Shown: positions 6,050 to 13,738 of the stretch, piece after piece
Layout of the letters: every line of letters begins with the position of its first letter
How positions within the stretch are numbered: position 1 is the stretch's first letter
Origin: DATKLX01 sp035542155
GTDB taxonomy: Bacteria; Chloroflexota; Anaerolineae; Anaerolineales; Anaerolineaceae
NCBI GenBank assembly: GCA_035542155.1
Contig: DATKLX010000201.1
Location: 1 to 22,782, forward strand
Direction of reading: 5' to 3'
DNA: 22,782 nt
Translations under genes and position numbers: made by a program
The notes under the pieces: model-generated
The model's database searches: none
Told to the model about the DNA's origin: nothing
What the model saw: the letters and a program-made list of their open reading frames with translations, nothing else

Positions 6050-7228
6050 ATGACCAGAAAGTATACGCTCATCATGGCTGTCATTCTGCTCGCGTCGTTG
6101 GTCCTTGCGGCCTGCGCGCCAGCAGCCACCCCGGCCCCGACGGAGCCCCCCGCTCCCGCCCCCACCACGGCTCCAGCCCCAACCGAGCCGCCGGCCGCGG
6201 CACCGACAACCGCTCCAGCGCCGACTGAAGCACCCGCACCCACCCAAGCGCCAGCCGCAGCCGCAATCAAGGTTGGCCTGGTAACCGATACCGGCGGCGT
6301 CAACGACAAGTCCTTCAACCAATCTGCCTGGGAAGGCGTTCAGAAAGCCGCCAAGGAATTCGGCCTGGACGCGAAATTCATCGAATCCAAGCAGCCCACC
6401 GACTACGAAAAGAACATCGACCAGTTCGCGACCGAGAATTATGACGTGATCGTCACTGTCGGTTTCCTGATGGGCGATGCCACCGCTGCCAAAGCGAAGC
6501 AGTATCCCAACATCAAATTCGCCATCATCGACAACGCCTACTTCCCCACCAAAGACTCGGCGGCCTGCCCCGATACGGTGAAAGACTGTTACACTGACGG
6601 CGGGCTAAAGAATGTCACCAGCCTGATGTTCCAGGAAGACCAGGTCGGTTACCTGGCCGGCGTCCTGGCCGCGGGCATCTCCAAGACCGGGACGATCTGC
6701 ACTGTGTCCGGGATGGAAATTCCTCCGGTCGTGCGCTACGTCGTCGGCTACCAGAACGGCGCCAAGTGGTACAAGCCCAACACCAAGGCCCTCAACGTCT
6801 ACATCCCCTCCTTTGTGGATCCCGCCAAGGGTAAGGAAACCGGCCAGAGCATGATTGCCCAGGGCTGTGATGTGGTCTTCGGCGTCGGCGGCAACACCGG
6901 CAACGGCGGTCTTCTGGCTGCCAAGGAAAAGGGCCTGGCCGCGATCGGCGTGGATGTCGACCAGTACAACACCTATCCTGAGGTCAAAGACGCGCTGGTG
7001 TCCAGCGCTATGAAGAACGTGGACGTCGCGGTCTACGAATTCCTCAAGTCGGTTTCCAATAAATCCGATAAAGCCGGCATCGTCACCGCCAACCTGCAGA
7101 ACGGCGGCGTTGGCCTGGCTCCCTTCCACGATTGGGACAGCAAGGTTCCCCAGGAGGTGAAGGACAAGATCAAGGAAGCTACAGAAGGCCTGAAGAGCGG
7201 TTCGCTCCAGACCGGTTACAAGCCGTAA
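6050..7228 (+). CDS. BMP-family substrate-binding lipoprotein, probable nucleoside binder
   Basis: This is the extracytoplasmic receptor of an ABC importer. The start is set by AGGAGG (6035-6040) ten bases before the ATG, giving 392 residues. The signal peptide ends in the lipobox LAAC with Cys22 as lipidation site. A flexible Ala/Pro/Thr linker built from PAPTEPPA-like repeats spans about 23-70. The binding domain (73-392) opens with VGLVTDTGGVNDKSFNQSAW, the signature of the Bmp (Med/TmpC/PnrA) family, whose characterised members bind purine nucleosides. The ATPase and two permease genes follow, after a hairpin that probably lets this gene be expressed more strongly than the rest. The exact ligand cannot be read from the sequence. 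Confidence 0.95.
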   Translation: MTRKYTLIMAVILLASLVLAACAPAATPAPTEPPAPAPTTAPAPTEPPAAAPTTAPAPTEAPAPTQAPAAAAIKVGLVTDTGGVNDKSFNQSAWEGVQKAAKEFGLDAKFIESKQPTDYEKNIDQFATENYDVIVTVGFLMGDATAAKAKQYPNIKFAIIDNAYFPTKDSAACPDTVKDCYTDGGLKNVTSLMFQEDQVGYLAGVLAAGISKTGTICTVSGMEIPPVVRYVVGYQNGAKWYKPNTKALNVYIPSFVDPAKGKETGQSMIAQGCDVVFGVGGNTGNGGLLAAKEKGLAAIGVDVDQYNTYPEVKDALVSSAMKNVDVAVYEFLKSVSNKSDKAGIVTANLQNGGVGLAPFHDWDSKVPQEVKDKIKEATEGLKSGSLQTGYKP

Positions 7229-7260
7229 TTCTCCGGCTCATGTTCGCTTGATTTGTAAGA

Positions 7261-7284
7261 GGGTGTGACCTTTTGGTCACACCC
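7261..7284 (+). terminator. Hairpin between the lipoprotein and the transporter genes
   Basis: GGGTGTGACC-TTTT-GGTCACACCC is a perfect 10-bp stem with a four-base loop, 32 bases after the lipoprotein stop codon. The T-tract after it is poor (TTAGTATATC), so it may be a leaky terminator or an mRNA 3'-end stabiliser. A TATAAT at 7300-7305 without a good -35 could give the downstream genes some independent transcription. Confidence 0.7.
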
Positions 7285-7372
7285 TTAGTATATCTTGGAT
7301 ATAATTAGAACATTATCGGCAATGATTTGAAGGATACCAAACGGATATCATCTAAAAAAAAGGGAGTGAAGC

Positions 7373-8920
7373 ATGGCACCTGCGTTACAAGCCACGGGTA
7401 TCACCAAGCGCTTCCCAGGGGTTTTAGCCAACGATCACGTCAATTTTACCCTGGAGAAGGGGGAAATCCACGCGCTGTTGGGTGAAAACGGCGCTGGCAA
7501 GTCCACCCTGATGAATATCCTCTATGGGCTATACCAACCTGACGAAGGCGAGATCGCGATCAACGGCGCCCTAACGAAGATCGTTTCACCGCACGATGCC
7601 ATCTCTCAGGGCATCGGGATGGTCCACCAGCACTTCATGCTAATCCCTCCGTTGACAGTCACGGAAAATATCATGCTGGGCCAGGAAACGACGGTGGAAT
7701 CGACCCGATTCCTCGGCGAGATCGCCGTTCTCGACCGGGACAAGGTTGCGGGCCGCATCCGCCAGTTGAGCCGGGAATACGGTCTGGAGATCGATCCAGA
7801 GGCAGTCGTCGCGGACCTGACCGTCGGCGCGCAGCAGCGGGTCGAGATCGTCAAGGCGCTCTACCGCAACGCGGATATCCTCATCCTCGACGAACCGACC
7901 GCGGTCCTCACTCCGCAGGAAGCCGACGATCTGTTCATCACCATGCGCTCGCTGGTCAAGCAGGGAAAATCGATCATTTTCATCACCCATAAGCTGCGCG
8001 AGGTTTTTGCAGTGGCCGACCGGATCAGCGTGATGCGCAGCGGGCAGATGGTCGGAACGGTCAAACCCGCGGAAGCAACCCAGGAGATGCTGGCCGAGAT
8101 GATGGTTGGACGGAAAGTCATCCTGCAGGTAGACAAAGAAGAAGCTCATCCCGGCCAGGAAGTGCTCAAGGTGGAAGATCTGCGGGTGCAGGATGACCGC
8201 GATCACATGGTTGTGGATGGAGTCGACCTGGAAGTGTGCAGCGGAGAAATCCTGGGCATCGCCGGCGTGCAAGGCAACGGACAAACCGAGCTGACCGAAG
8301 CGCTGACCGGTTTGCGAAAAACCGTTTCCGGAAAGATCTACATTTTGGGCCAGGAGACCTCCCACGATAATCCCCGCCAAATTACCGAGGAGGGCTGCTC
8401 GCATATTCCTGAGGACCGCCACAAGCACGGTCTCGTACTGTCCTTCCCTGTTCGGGATAACCTGGTTTTGAACACCTACTACCACGCGCCCTTTTCTGAA
8501 GGCCCTGAGCTGGATTTCGCCACGATCGAGCACGAGGCCAACGAGCTGGTCCACACCTTCGATGTGCGCACCCCCAGCATTGAAACCAAAGCTGGCTCCC
8601 TCTCGGGCGGGAACCAGCAAAAGGTGATCGTCGCGCGTGAGCTTTCGCGGCCGGTTAAGCTTCTGATCGCCAGCCAGCCCACCCGCGGTCTGGACGTGGG
8701 CTCGATCGAGTTCATCCATCGCCGGATTATCGAAGCCCGTGACCGCGGCGCAGCGGTGCTGTTGATTAGCGCCGAGCTGGATGAGATCATGAGTCTGTCT
8801 GACCGCATCGCGGTGATGTACAAAGGCCAGATTCTGGACATCCTGGATGCCAAAACCGCGACCCGCGAAGAACTTGGTCTGCTGATGGCCGGGGTCGTAA
8901 AGGAGAGCGCCAATGTCTGA
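7373..8920 (+). CDS. Nucleoside-type ABC importer, double ATPase
   Basis: This 515-residue protein fuses two ABC ATPase domains, as in sugar and BMP-type nucleoside importers (YufO/NupO-like). Domain 1 has Walker A GENGAGKST (37-45), signature LTVGAQQ (149-155), Walker B ILILDEP (169-175) and the switch His206. Domain 2 is degenerate in the way usual for the family: P-loop GVQGNGQTEL (298-307) lacks the Lys, and Walker B LLIASQPTRGLD (430-441) has Gln instead of the catalytic Glu, while signature LSGGNQQ (410-416) is intact. Hydrolysis is therefore expected mainly at one site. AGGGAGTGA (7361-7369) precedes the ATG. The stop codon overlaps the next gene by eight bases, which indicates translational coupling. 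Confidence 0.95.
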   Translation: MAPALQATGITKRFPGVLANDHVNFTLEKGEIHALLGENGAGKSTLMNILYGLYQPDEGEIAINGALTKIVSPHDAISQGIGMVHQHFMLIPPLTVTENIMLGQETTVESTRFLGEIAVLDRDKVAGRIRQLSREYGLEIDPEAVVADLTVGAQQRVEIVKALYRNADILILDEPTAVLTPQEADDLFITMRSLVKQGKSIIFITHKLREVFAVADRISVMRSGQMVGTVKPAEATQEMLAEMMVGRKVILQVDKEEAHPGQEVLKVEDLRVQDDRDHMVVDGVDLEVCSGEILGIAGVQGNGQTELTEALTGLRKTVSGKIYILGQETSHDNPRQITEEGCSHIPEDRHKHGLVLSFPVRDNLVLNTYYHAPFSEGPELDFATIEHEANELVHTFDVRTPSIETKAGSLSGGNQQKVIVARELSRPVKLLIASQPTRGLDVGSIEFIHRRIIEARDRGAAVLLISAELDEIMSLSDRIAVMYKGQILDILDAKTATREELGLLMAGVVKESANV

Positions 8921-10292
8921 CACAACCACCGCCCTACCAGGCCCTGTTGCTGCCCCCAAGAAGAAGAATAGGCTCCAGCAAATTGTCGACGTTCTATGGA
9001 TGCCCACCCTGGCGGTTCTGACTTCGTTCCTCATCATCGGCATCGTGATCTGGATCACCAGCGGCAGCCTCGAGACCGTCTTCAAGGCATACAACGGTAT
9101 GATCCGCGGAGCGCTGATCAAGGAGCGCGGGCTTTCCGAATCGCTGGTCGCCACGGTCCCCTATATCTTTCTCAGCCTCGGAGTCGCTGTCGGCTTCAAG
9201 ACCGGCCTCTTCAACATCGGCGTGGAAGGGCAATTTTATATCGGCTCGGTCGCCGCAGCCTTTGTCGGGCAGGCGATTACCGGTCTGCCAGCGCTCATCC
9301 ATCTGCCCCTGGCGATCCTCGCCGGGGCGGCAGGCGGCGCAATCTGGGCCGGGATCCCGGGCTTCCTGAAAGCCAAAACAGGCGCGCACGAGGTGATCAC
9401 CACGATCATGATGAACTATATCTCTTTCCGCCTGGTCGAATTGCTGGTCAGCGGGCCTCTTAAGGATAAGCACAGTACCGCCGTCCAGACCGCGCCCTCG
9501 CAGCCGAGCGCCTGGGTGTGGACCCTGTATAGCATCCCGGAGCGGCTGAAGGATCCACTGAACGCTCTGGGGGTCGCGCTATTCGTTGCTTTTATCTTCT
9601 ACATGATAGGCCGGTGGTTGATCAGCTCAACCACGTTGAAACAGCGCTTCGTGGGGGCGCGACAGCAGAACCTGGCCAGCCTGATCTTTGGCGGTGTGAT
9701 CGGCCTGATCAGCTTTTTCGTTCTGCCCCTGCTCACCAGCGCATGGTGGCCGTTCCAGGATAAATATGACCGGCTGCACATCGGATTGATCCTGGCTATC
9801 GTGGCTGCGGTGGTGGTCTGGTGGCTGTTGTGGAAGACCTCATTGGGCTTCGAGCTGCGTACTGTGGGAGCCAACACCAACGCTGCCCGTTACGCCGGGA
9901 TCAATATTACCCGGAGCATCATCACCTCGATGGCCATCTCCGGCGCGCTGGCAGGGATCGCGGGAGCAATCGAGGTCCTGGGGGTTTCCGCCTGCCACTG
10001 CCTGCCGATGTTTTTCTCCAGCGGATATGGCTTTGAATCGATCGCCATCGCCCTGATGGCGAAGAACGATCCATTCGGCATCCTGGCCGCCGCCTTCCTG
10101 TGGGGCGCGATCCGTAACGGCGCAGACCTGATGGAACTAAATTCGGGTGTGTCCAAGTACATCATCTCTCTCATCCAGGCTTTGGCCTTGCTGTTCGTTT
10201 CTGCTCCGGAACTCTTGCGCACGATCTGGCGTATCCCGGCCAGCAAGGGAACCGAGGGAGAAGCCGTTCAATCCACCCGGTTGGGAGGTTAA
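8913..10292 (+). CDS. Nucleoside ABC importer permease 1 (YufP/NupP-like), enlarged
   Basis: This multi-span inner-membrane permease of the BPD_transp_2 type pairs with the next permease. Family motifs are TGLFNIGVEGQFYIG (97-111), AKTGAHEVITTIMMNYI (154-170) and SLGFELRTVGANTNAARYAG (310-329), the cytoplasmic loop that contacts the ATPase. At 459 residues it is roughly 100 longer than the usual 350 or so. The extra sequence appears to be at about 205-283 and holds two additional hydrophobic segments (about 215-235 and 255-275) before the conserved RLHIGLILA helix. The ATG overlaps the ATPase stop codon and has GGAG just upstream. Three bases separate it from the next gene. The substrate is inferred from the BMP-family receptor. 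Confidence 0.93.
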   Translation: MSDTTTALPGPVAAPKKKNRLQQIVDVLWMPTLAVLTSFLIIGIVIWITSGSLETVFKAYNGMIRGALIKERGLSESLVATVPYIFLSLGVAVGFKTGLFNIGVEGQFYIGSVAAAFVGQAITGLPALIHLPLAILAGAAGGAIWAGIPGFLKAKTGAHEVITTIMMNYISFRLVELLVSGPLKDKHSTAVQTAPSQPSAWVWTLYSIPERLKDPLNALGVALFVAFIFYMIGRWLISSTTLKQRFVGARQQNLASLIFGGVIGLISFFVLPLLTSAWWPFQDKYDRLHIGLILAIVAAVVVWWLLWKTSLGFELRTVGANTNAARYAGINITRSIITSMAISGALAGIAGAIEVLGVSACHCLPMFFSSGYGFESIAIALMAKNDPFGILAAAFLWGAIRNGADLMELNSGVSKYIISLIQALALLFVSAPELLRTIWRIPASKGTEGEAVQSTRLGG

Positions 10293-10295
10293 ACC

Positions 10296-11393
10296 ATGAC
10301 CGCTACAACTCAAACAATCGAAGAACGCCGTTCCTCGCTAAAAGGCGCCTGGTGGGTTACGCCGCTACTCATTATTTTTGGACTCGCTGCGGTATTCTGG
10401 CTGGTTAACCTGGTGATCGGCGGCCAATGCGACCTGAAGTTCTGCGTCCCAGGGACCCTGGGCCAGGCGCTGCGGGGGGCCACTCCCATCGCTTTCGCCG
10501 CGCTGACCGGCGTAGTTTGCGAACGATCGGGGATCGTCAACATCGGCATCGAAGGGCAGATGTTGATGGCTGCAATGGTCGCCTACGCGGTGAACGTGTT
10601 CTCCTTCCAGTCGTTCCAGCACATGATGAGCCCCGAAGCGGCCGGCAACCTTAGCCGCTTCCTGGCGATCATCGCGGGCGTGATCTCCTCTATGCTCCTG
10701 GGTTACCTCCTGGCAGTCGTATCCATCCGCTATAAGGTCGACCAGGTCATCGGCGGGACGGTGATCAACATGCTATCGCTGGGGATCACCGGCTATTTCT
10801 ACCGCCAATTCCTCGCCGAAAACATCCCTGCTGGCCCGGGAACGTTCCCTATCCTCTTCCCCAGCCTTTCGAATATCCCTATCATTGGCCCAATCCTCTT
10901 CGCCCAGAAGCCGCTGACGTATGTCATGCTTATCTGTGTGGTTTTGTTGAATTATATGATTTTCTTTACGCCTTGGGGGCTGCGCCTGCGTTCGGTGGGC
11001 GAGCATCCCCGCGCCGCGGACACGCTGGGCATTAATGTCTTCAAGACCCGCTACAACGCCGTGGTTTTCGGCTCGATTTTTGCCGGCCTGGGCGGGTGTT
11101 GGTTCACCCTCGAACAGGTGGATGTCTTCAACCCACAGATGACCAACGGCCTGGGCTTTATCGGCCTGGCAGCGATGATCTTTGGCAATTGGAACCCATT
11201 TGGAGCGTTGGCTGGCGCGCTGATCTTTGGCCTGGGGAACAGCATCACCGCGACGGTGAGTATTTTCCGCCCGGATATCCCTTCCCAGATCCCGCAAATG
11301 CTGCCATATATTTTGACGATCATCGTCCTGACCGGCGTTGTCGGTCGCTCCACCCCGCCAGCAGCCGAGAACCAGCCGTACGAGAAACAGTAA
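10296..11393 (+). CDS. Nucleoside ABC importer permease 2 (YufQ/NupQ-like)
   Basis: This is the second permease subunit of the importer, 365 residues, with an unexceptional length for the family. ERSGIVNIGIEGQMLMAAM (76-94) and the cytoplasmic GLRLRSVGEHPRAADTLGIN (228-247) match the counterpart motifs of permease 1. The C-terminal half shows the conserved GLGFIGLAAMIFGNWNPFGA stretch. GGGAGG at 10283-10288 gives a strong ribosome binding site. It is the last gene of the bmp-ATPase-permease-permease unit, and a long palindrome follows 47 bases after its stop codon. Confidence 0.95.
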   Translation: MTATTQTIEERRSSLKGAWWVTPLLIIFGLAAVFWLVNLVIGGQCDLKFCVPGTLGQALRGATPIAFAALTGVVCERSGIVNIGIEGQMLMAAMVAYAVNVFSFQSFQHMMSPEAAGNLSRFLAIIAGVISSMLLGYLLAVVSIRYKVDQVIGGTVINMLSLGITGYFYRQFLAENIPAGPGTFPILFPSLSNIPIIGPILFAQKPLTYVMLICVVLLNYMIFFTPWGLRLRSVGEHPRAADTLGINVFKTRYNAVVFGSIFAGLGGCWFTLEQVDVFNPQMTNGLGFIGLAAMIFGNWNPFGALAGALIFGLGNSITATVSIFRPDIPSQIPQMLPYILTIIVLTGVVGRSTPPAAENQPYEKQ

Positions 11394-11439
11394 AAGCAGC
11401 TCTTTTTTCCTTCGTGAGCCAGCCCTCTGTTAAGCGCCA

Positions 11440-11470
11440 GGCCCTAAGGGTTTCGGAAACCCTTAGGGCC
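11440..11470. repeat. Long perfect palindrome, possible dispersed repeat or terminator
   Basis: GGCCCTAAGGGTTT and AAACCCTTAGGGCC form a 14-bp stem around a CGG loop. It lies between the importer operon and the export cassette. No T-run follows on the plus strand (TTCTGC), so it is not a textbook terminator, though it may end the transcript. It resembles the palindrome at 18634-18663 in length, CCCT-A-GGTT core and loop. Confidence 0.8.
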
Positions 11471-11533
11471 TTCTGCACCTGGACCTGCCGTATCGTGTGG
11501 GTCATTACAACCCAGATGATCCGGGTAGAAATT

Positions 11534-11561
11534 TTGAGTGGTTCGAGTATCTTAGTATAAT
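11534..11561 (+). promoter_or_regulatory. Promoter of the NatA-like export cassette
   Basis: TTGAGT (11534-11539), 16 bases, then a consensus TATAAT (11556-11561). The start would be about 11568, leaving a leader of roughly 52 bases that contains the palindrome at 11577-11588. Confidence 0.65.
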
Positions 11562-11576
11562 AAGGACATTTGGTGC

Positions 11577-11588
11577 TTGTCCGGACAA
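11577..11588. promoter_or_regulatory. Candidate operator downstream of the export-cassette promoter
   Basis: TTGTCCGGACAA is a perfect 12-bp palindrome about 10-20 bases after the predicted transcription start. This is a common place for a TetR- or MarR-type repressor to bind. No regulator gene is adjacent, so the assignment rests on symmetry and position only. Confidence 0.45.
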
Positions 11589-11619
11589 ATCTTGTTTTGC
11601 CATCCAGATAGGAAACCGC

Positions 11620-12528
11620 ATGGCTACTGTAGAAATTGAAAATATCACCAAATCTTTTGGAACCCAACGCGCCGTGGATGGCGTATCCTTCGAGGTCGAA
11701 AAAGGGGAGATTTTTGGACTCCTGGGGCCAAATGGAGCCGGGAAAACTACCACGATCCGGATCCTGCTCGACATTTTTAAGCCAGATTCGGGGCGGGTAG
11801 CCATTCTGGGCGGGCCGATGACCGAGGCAAAAAAGGACTACATCGGGTACCTGCCCGAAGAACGCGGGCTGTACCAGGATATCACTCTCGACCGCTGCCT
11901 GACCTACCTGGCTTCTCTGAAAGGCCTTGCTCCAGCCGAAGCGCACAGGCGAATCAACGCTTACCTGGAGCAGTTCGACCTGGCCTCCTCGCGGAATAAA
12001 AAGCTCAAGGAGCTGAGCAAAGGCATGCAGCAGAAGGCGCAACTGATCGTCACCCTGGTTCACGAGCCGGACCTGGTCATCATTGACGAACCGTTCAGCG
12101 CACTGGACCCGGTTAATACCCAGATGGTCAAAGACCTCCTCCGCGAACAACGCAGCCGGGGGGTCACAATCGTCATGTGCACTCACCAGATGCACCAGGT
12201 GGAGGAGCTCTGCGACCGGTTGGTGCTGATCAACCAGGGCAAAACCGTTCTTTATGGAAGGCTGGAGGATATTCAACGCCAGTATTCGGGCAAGGATATT
12301 TTGGTCAAGGCTGACCGAGATCTCCAGACCCTGGCGGGGATCGCGCGCGTTCAACCGCACAATGGGTCGCAACGGCTGACCCTTGCCGCCGGCACCAGCC
12401 CGCAGGATATCTTGCGATCCCTGGTCAACCTGAATGTCGCCGTCGAGCAGTTTGAGATCGCAGTGCCTACCCTTGACGAGATCTTTATCCAGGTCGTTCA
12501 GGGGAAACAGGGGTCTGATAATGGATAA
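11620..12528 (+). CDS. ABC exporter ATPase (NatA/CcmA type)
   Basis: This 302-residue ATPase drives an ABC-2 type exporter. It has Walker A GPNGAGKT (36-43), signature LSKGMQQ (132-138), Walker B LVIIDEP (152-158), the D-loop SALD and switch His189. The LPEERGLY segment (78-85) is typical of the NatA/YhaQ branch. A C-terminal extension (about 225-302) ends in TLDEIFIQV, also usual there. The ATG at 11620 begins just before the first conserved strand, and upstream in-frame codons lie inside the leader and operator region. The ribosome site is weak (AGGAAA). The stop codon overlaps the first permease by eight bases. The exported substrate is unknown; sodium, drugs or peptides are all possible for this family. 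Confidence 0.93.
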   Translation: MATVEIENITKSFGTQRAVDGVSFEVEKGEIFGLLGPNGAGKTTTIRILLDIFKPDSGRVAILGGPMTEAKKDYIGYLPEERGLYQDITLDRCLTYLASLKGLAPAEAHRRINAYLEQFDLASSRNKKLKELSKGMQQKAQLIVTLVHEPDLVIIDEPFSALDPVNTQMVKDLLREQRSRGVTIVMCTHQMHQVEELCDRLVLINQGKTVLYGRLEDIQRQYSGKDILVKADRDLQTLAGIARVQPHNGSQRLTLAAGTSPQDILRSLVNLNVAVEQFEIAVPTLDEIFIQVVQGKQGSDNG

Positions 12529-13723
12529 GTTCTGGAAAGTCCTCACCTACGAATACAAGCGCCACGTGCTGCGCAAGCGGTTCATATTTGCGATTTTATC
12601 CGTGCCATTCTTTGTCGCCGTGATCCTGGCGGTCAGCATCATCGCGGCGATTGCCCAAACGAACACCAGTCCCATTGGCTACGTGGATCAATCCGGGATG
12701 CTGGCCAGGCCAGTTACGCCCCGTTCCAGCGATGATTTTTTTTCCCGCCCGGTGGAGATCCGCGCTTATCCGGACGAAGATTCTGCCCGCGCGGCCCTAA
12801 ATGCCAAACAGATCCAGGCCTATTATGTGCTGCCCCAAAATTATCTCCAGACCGGAAACGGACGGCTGGTATCGTACAAGGAGCCAGATAACGGGACCCA
12901 GCGCCAGTTCACCGAATTCTTGAGGGCCAATCTCCTCGCCGGGCAGCCCGCCAGCGTGGTGAACCGGATCAGCGCGGGCAATAACCTGGTGATCCAATCG
13001 GCGGATGGCTCGCGCCAGATGTCCAGCGAAGATTGGTTCAATATCCTCATCCCCATATTTGCCGGGATTTTATTCCTGACGGTCATTTTCACCAGCGGCG
13101 GATATCTGATGGGAGCGGTGGTGGAGGAAAAAGAGAACCGGACGATGGAGATTATCATCACCTCGGTCTCGCCAGACCAGCTCATGGCGGCCAAAATCCT
13201 GGGCAACCTGAGCGTGGGGCTGACCCAGATGGCCATCTGGGTGATCTTCCTTAGTCTGGCTTATGTGATTGGACGGAGCATCTTTCCCTGGATGGAGCGC
13301 ATTTCCATCGGCGGCGATTTTATTCTGCTGATGGTCCTCGCTCTGCTGCCGGCTTTCGTGATGGTCGCCGGGTTGATGGCCACCATCGGCGCCATGGTCA
13401 CTGAAACGCGCGAAGCCCAGCAGCTTTCGGGCCTGTTCACGCTGCCGATTGTGATCCCCTACTGGTTCACGTACCCAATCATGACCAACCCAAATGGGCC
13501 GCTCGCGTTGGGCCTGAGCTACTTTCCACTCACCGCCCCGGTTACGCTGACCTTGCGGGCCGCTTTTACACAGATTCCCATCCTGCAGATGGGCCTGAAC
13601 ATCGGCCTGCTATTTCTCTGTGCGGCGGGAGCGGTCTGGCTGGCCGCGCGCACTTTCCGCCTGGGAATGTTGAGCTATGGAAAACGCCTGACCTGGCGCC
13701 AGGTATTCGCGCGCGGGATATGA
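12521..13723 (+). CDS. ABC-2 type permease (NatB-like), first of two
   Basis: This 400-residue membrane subunit of the exporter has a first helix at about 21-45. A large extracytoplasmic domain (about 46-172) contains GYVDQSG and AYYVLPQNYLQ. A helix at about 173-195 is followed by the diagnostic cytoplasmic coupling segment EEKENRTMEIIITSVSPDQL (202-221), then four or so further helices. The ATG overlaps the ATPase stop codon, with AGGGG before it, so coupling is expected. The following gene is a clear paralogue, so the pair probably forms a heterodimer on one ATPase. Confidence 0.93.
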   Translation: MDKFWKVLTYEYKRHVLRKRFIFAILSVPFFVAVILAVSIIAAIAQTNTSPIGYVDQSGMLARPVTPRSSDDFFSRPVEIRAYPDEDSARAALNAKQIQAYYVLPQNYLQTGNGRLVSYKEPDNGTQRQFTEFLRANLLAGQPASVVNRISAGNNLVIQSADGSRQMSSEDWFNILIPIFAGILFLTVIFTSGGYLMGAVVEEKENRTMEIIITSVSPDQLMAAKILGNLSVGLTQMAIWVIFLSLAYVIGRSIFPWMERISIGGDFILLMVLALLPAFVMVAGLMATIGAMVTETREAQQLSGLFTLPIVIPYWFTYPIMTNPNGPLALGLSYFPLTAPVTLTLRAAFTQIPILQMGLNIGLLFLCAAGAVWLAARTFRLGMLSYGKRLTWRQVFARGI

Positions 13724-13738
13724 ACAGGACCGGAGCTC

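Noticed and set aside
7295..7326. TTGGAT ... AATGAT as a promoter for the nucleoside ATPase
   Set aside because: The spacing is about 20 bases and the -10 match is poor; the TATAAT at 7300 also lacks a -35, so no promoter is called.
7640..9154. 504-codon minus-strand frame across the ATPase and permease start
   Set aside because: It lies entirely opposite two well-supported genes and its length reflects high GC and codon bias, not coding potential.
12434..12520. Upstream extension of the first ABC-2 permease
   Set aside because: It overlaps the ATPase coding end in another frame; the ATG at 12521 overlaps the stop codon by eight bases with a ribosome site and starts at the conserved N-terminal helix.
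11320..12546. 408-codon minus-strand frame opposite the NatA-like ATPase
   Set aside because: It is antisense to a clear gene, and part of it (ALRVSETLRA-like) is simply the translation of the palindrome at 11440-11470.
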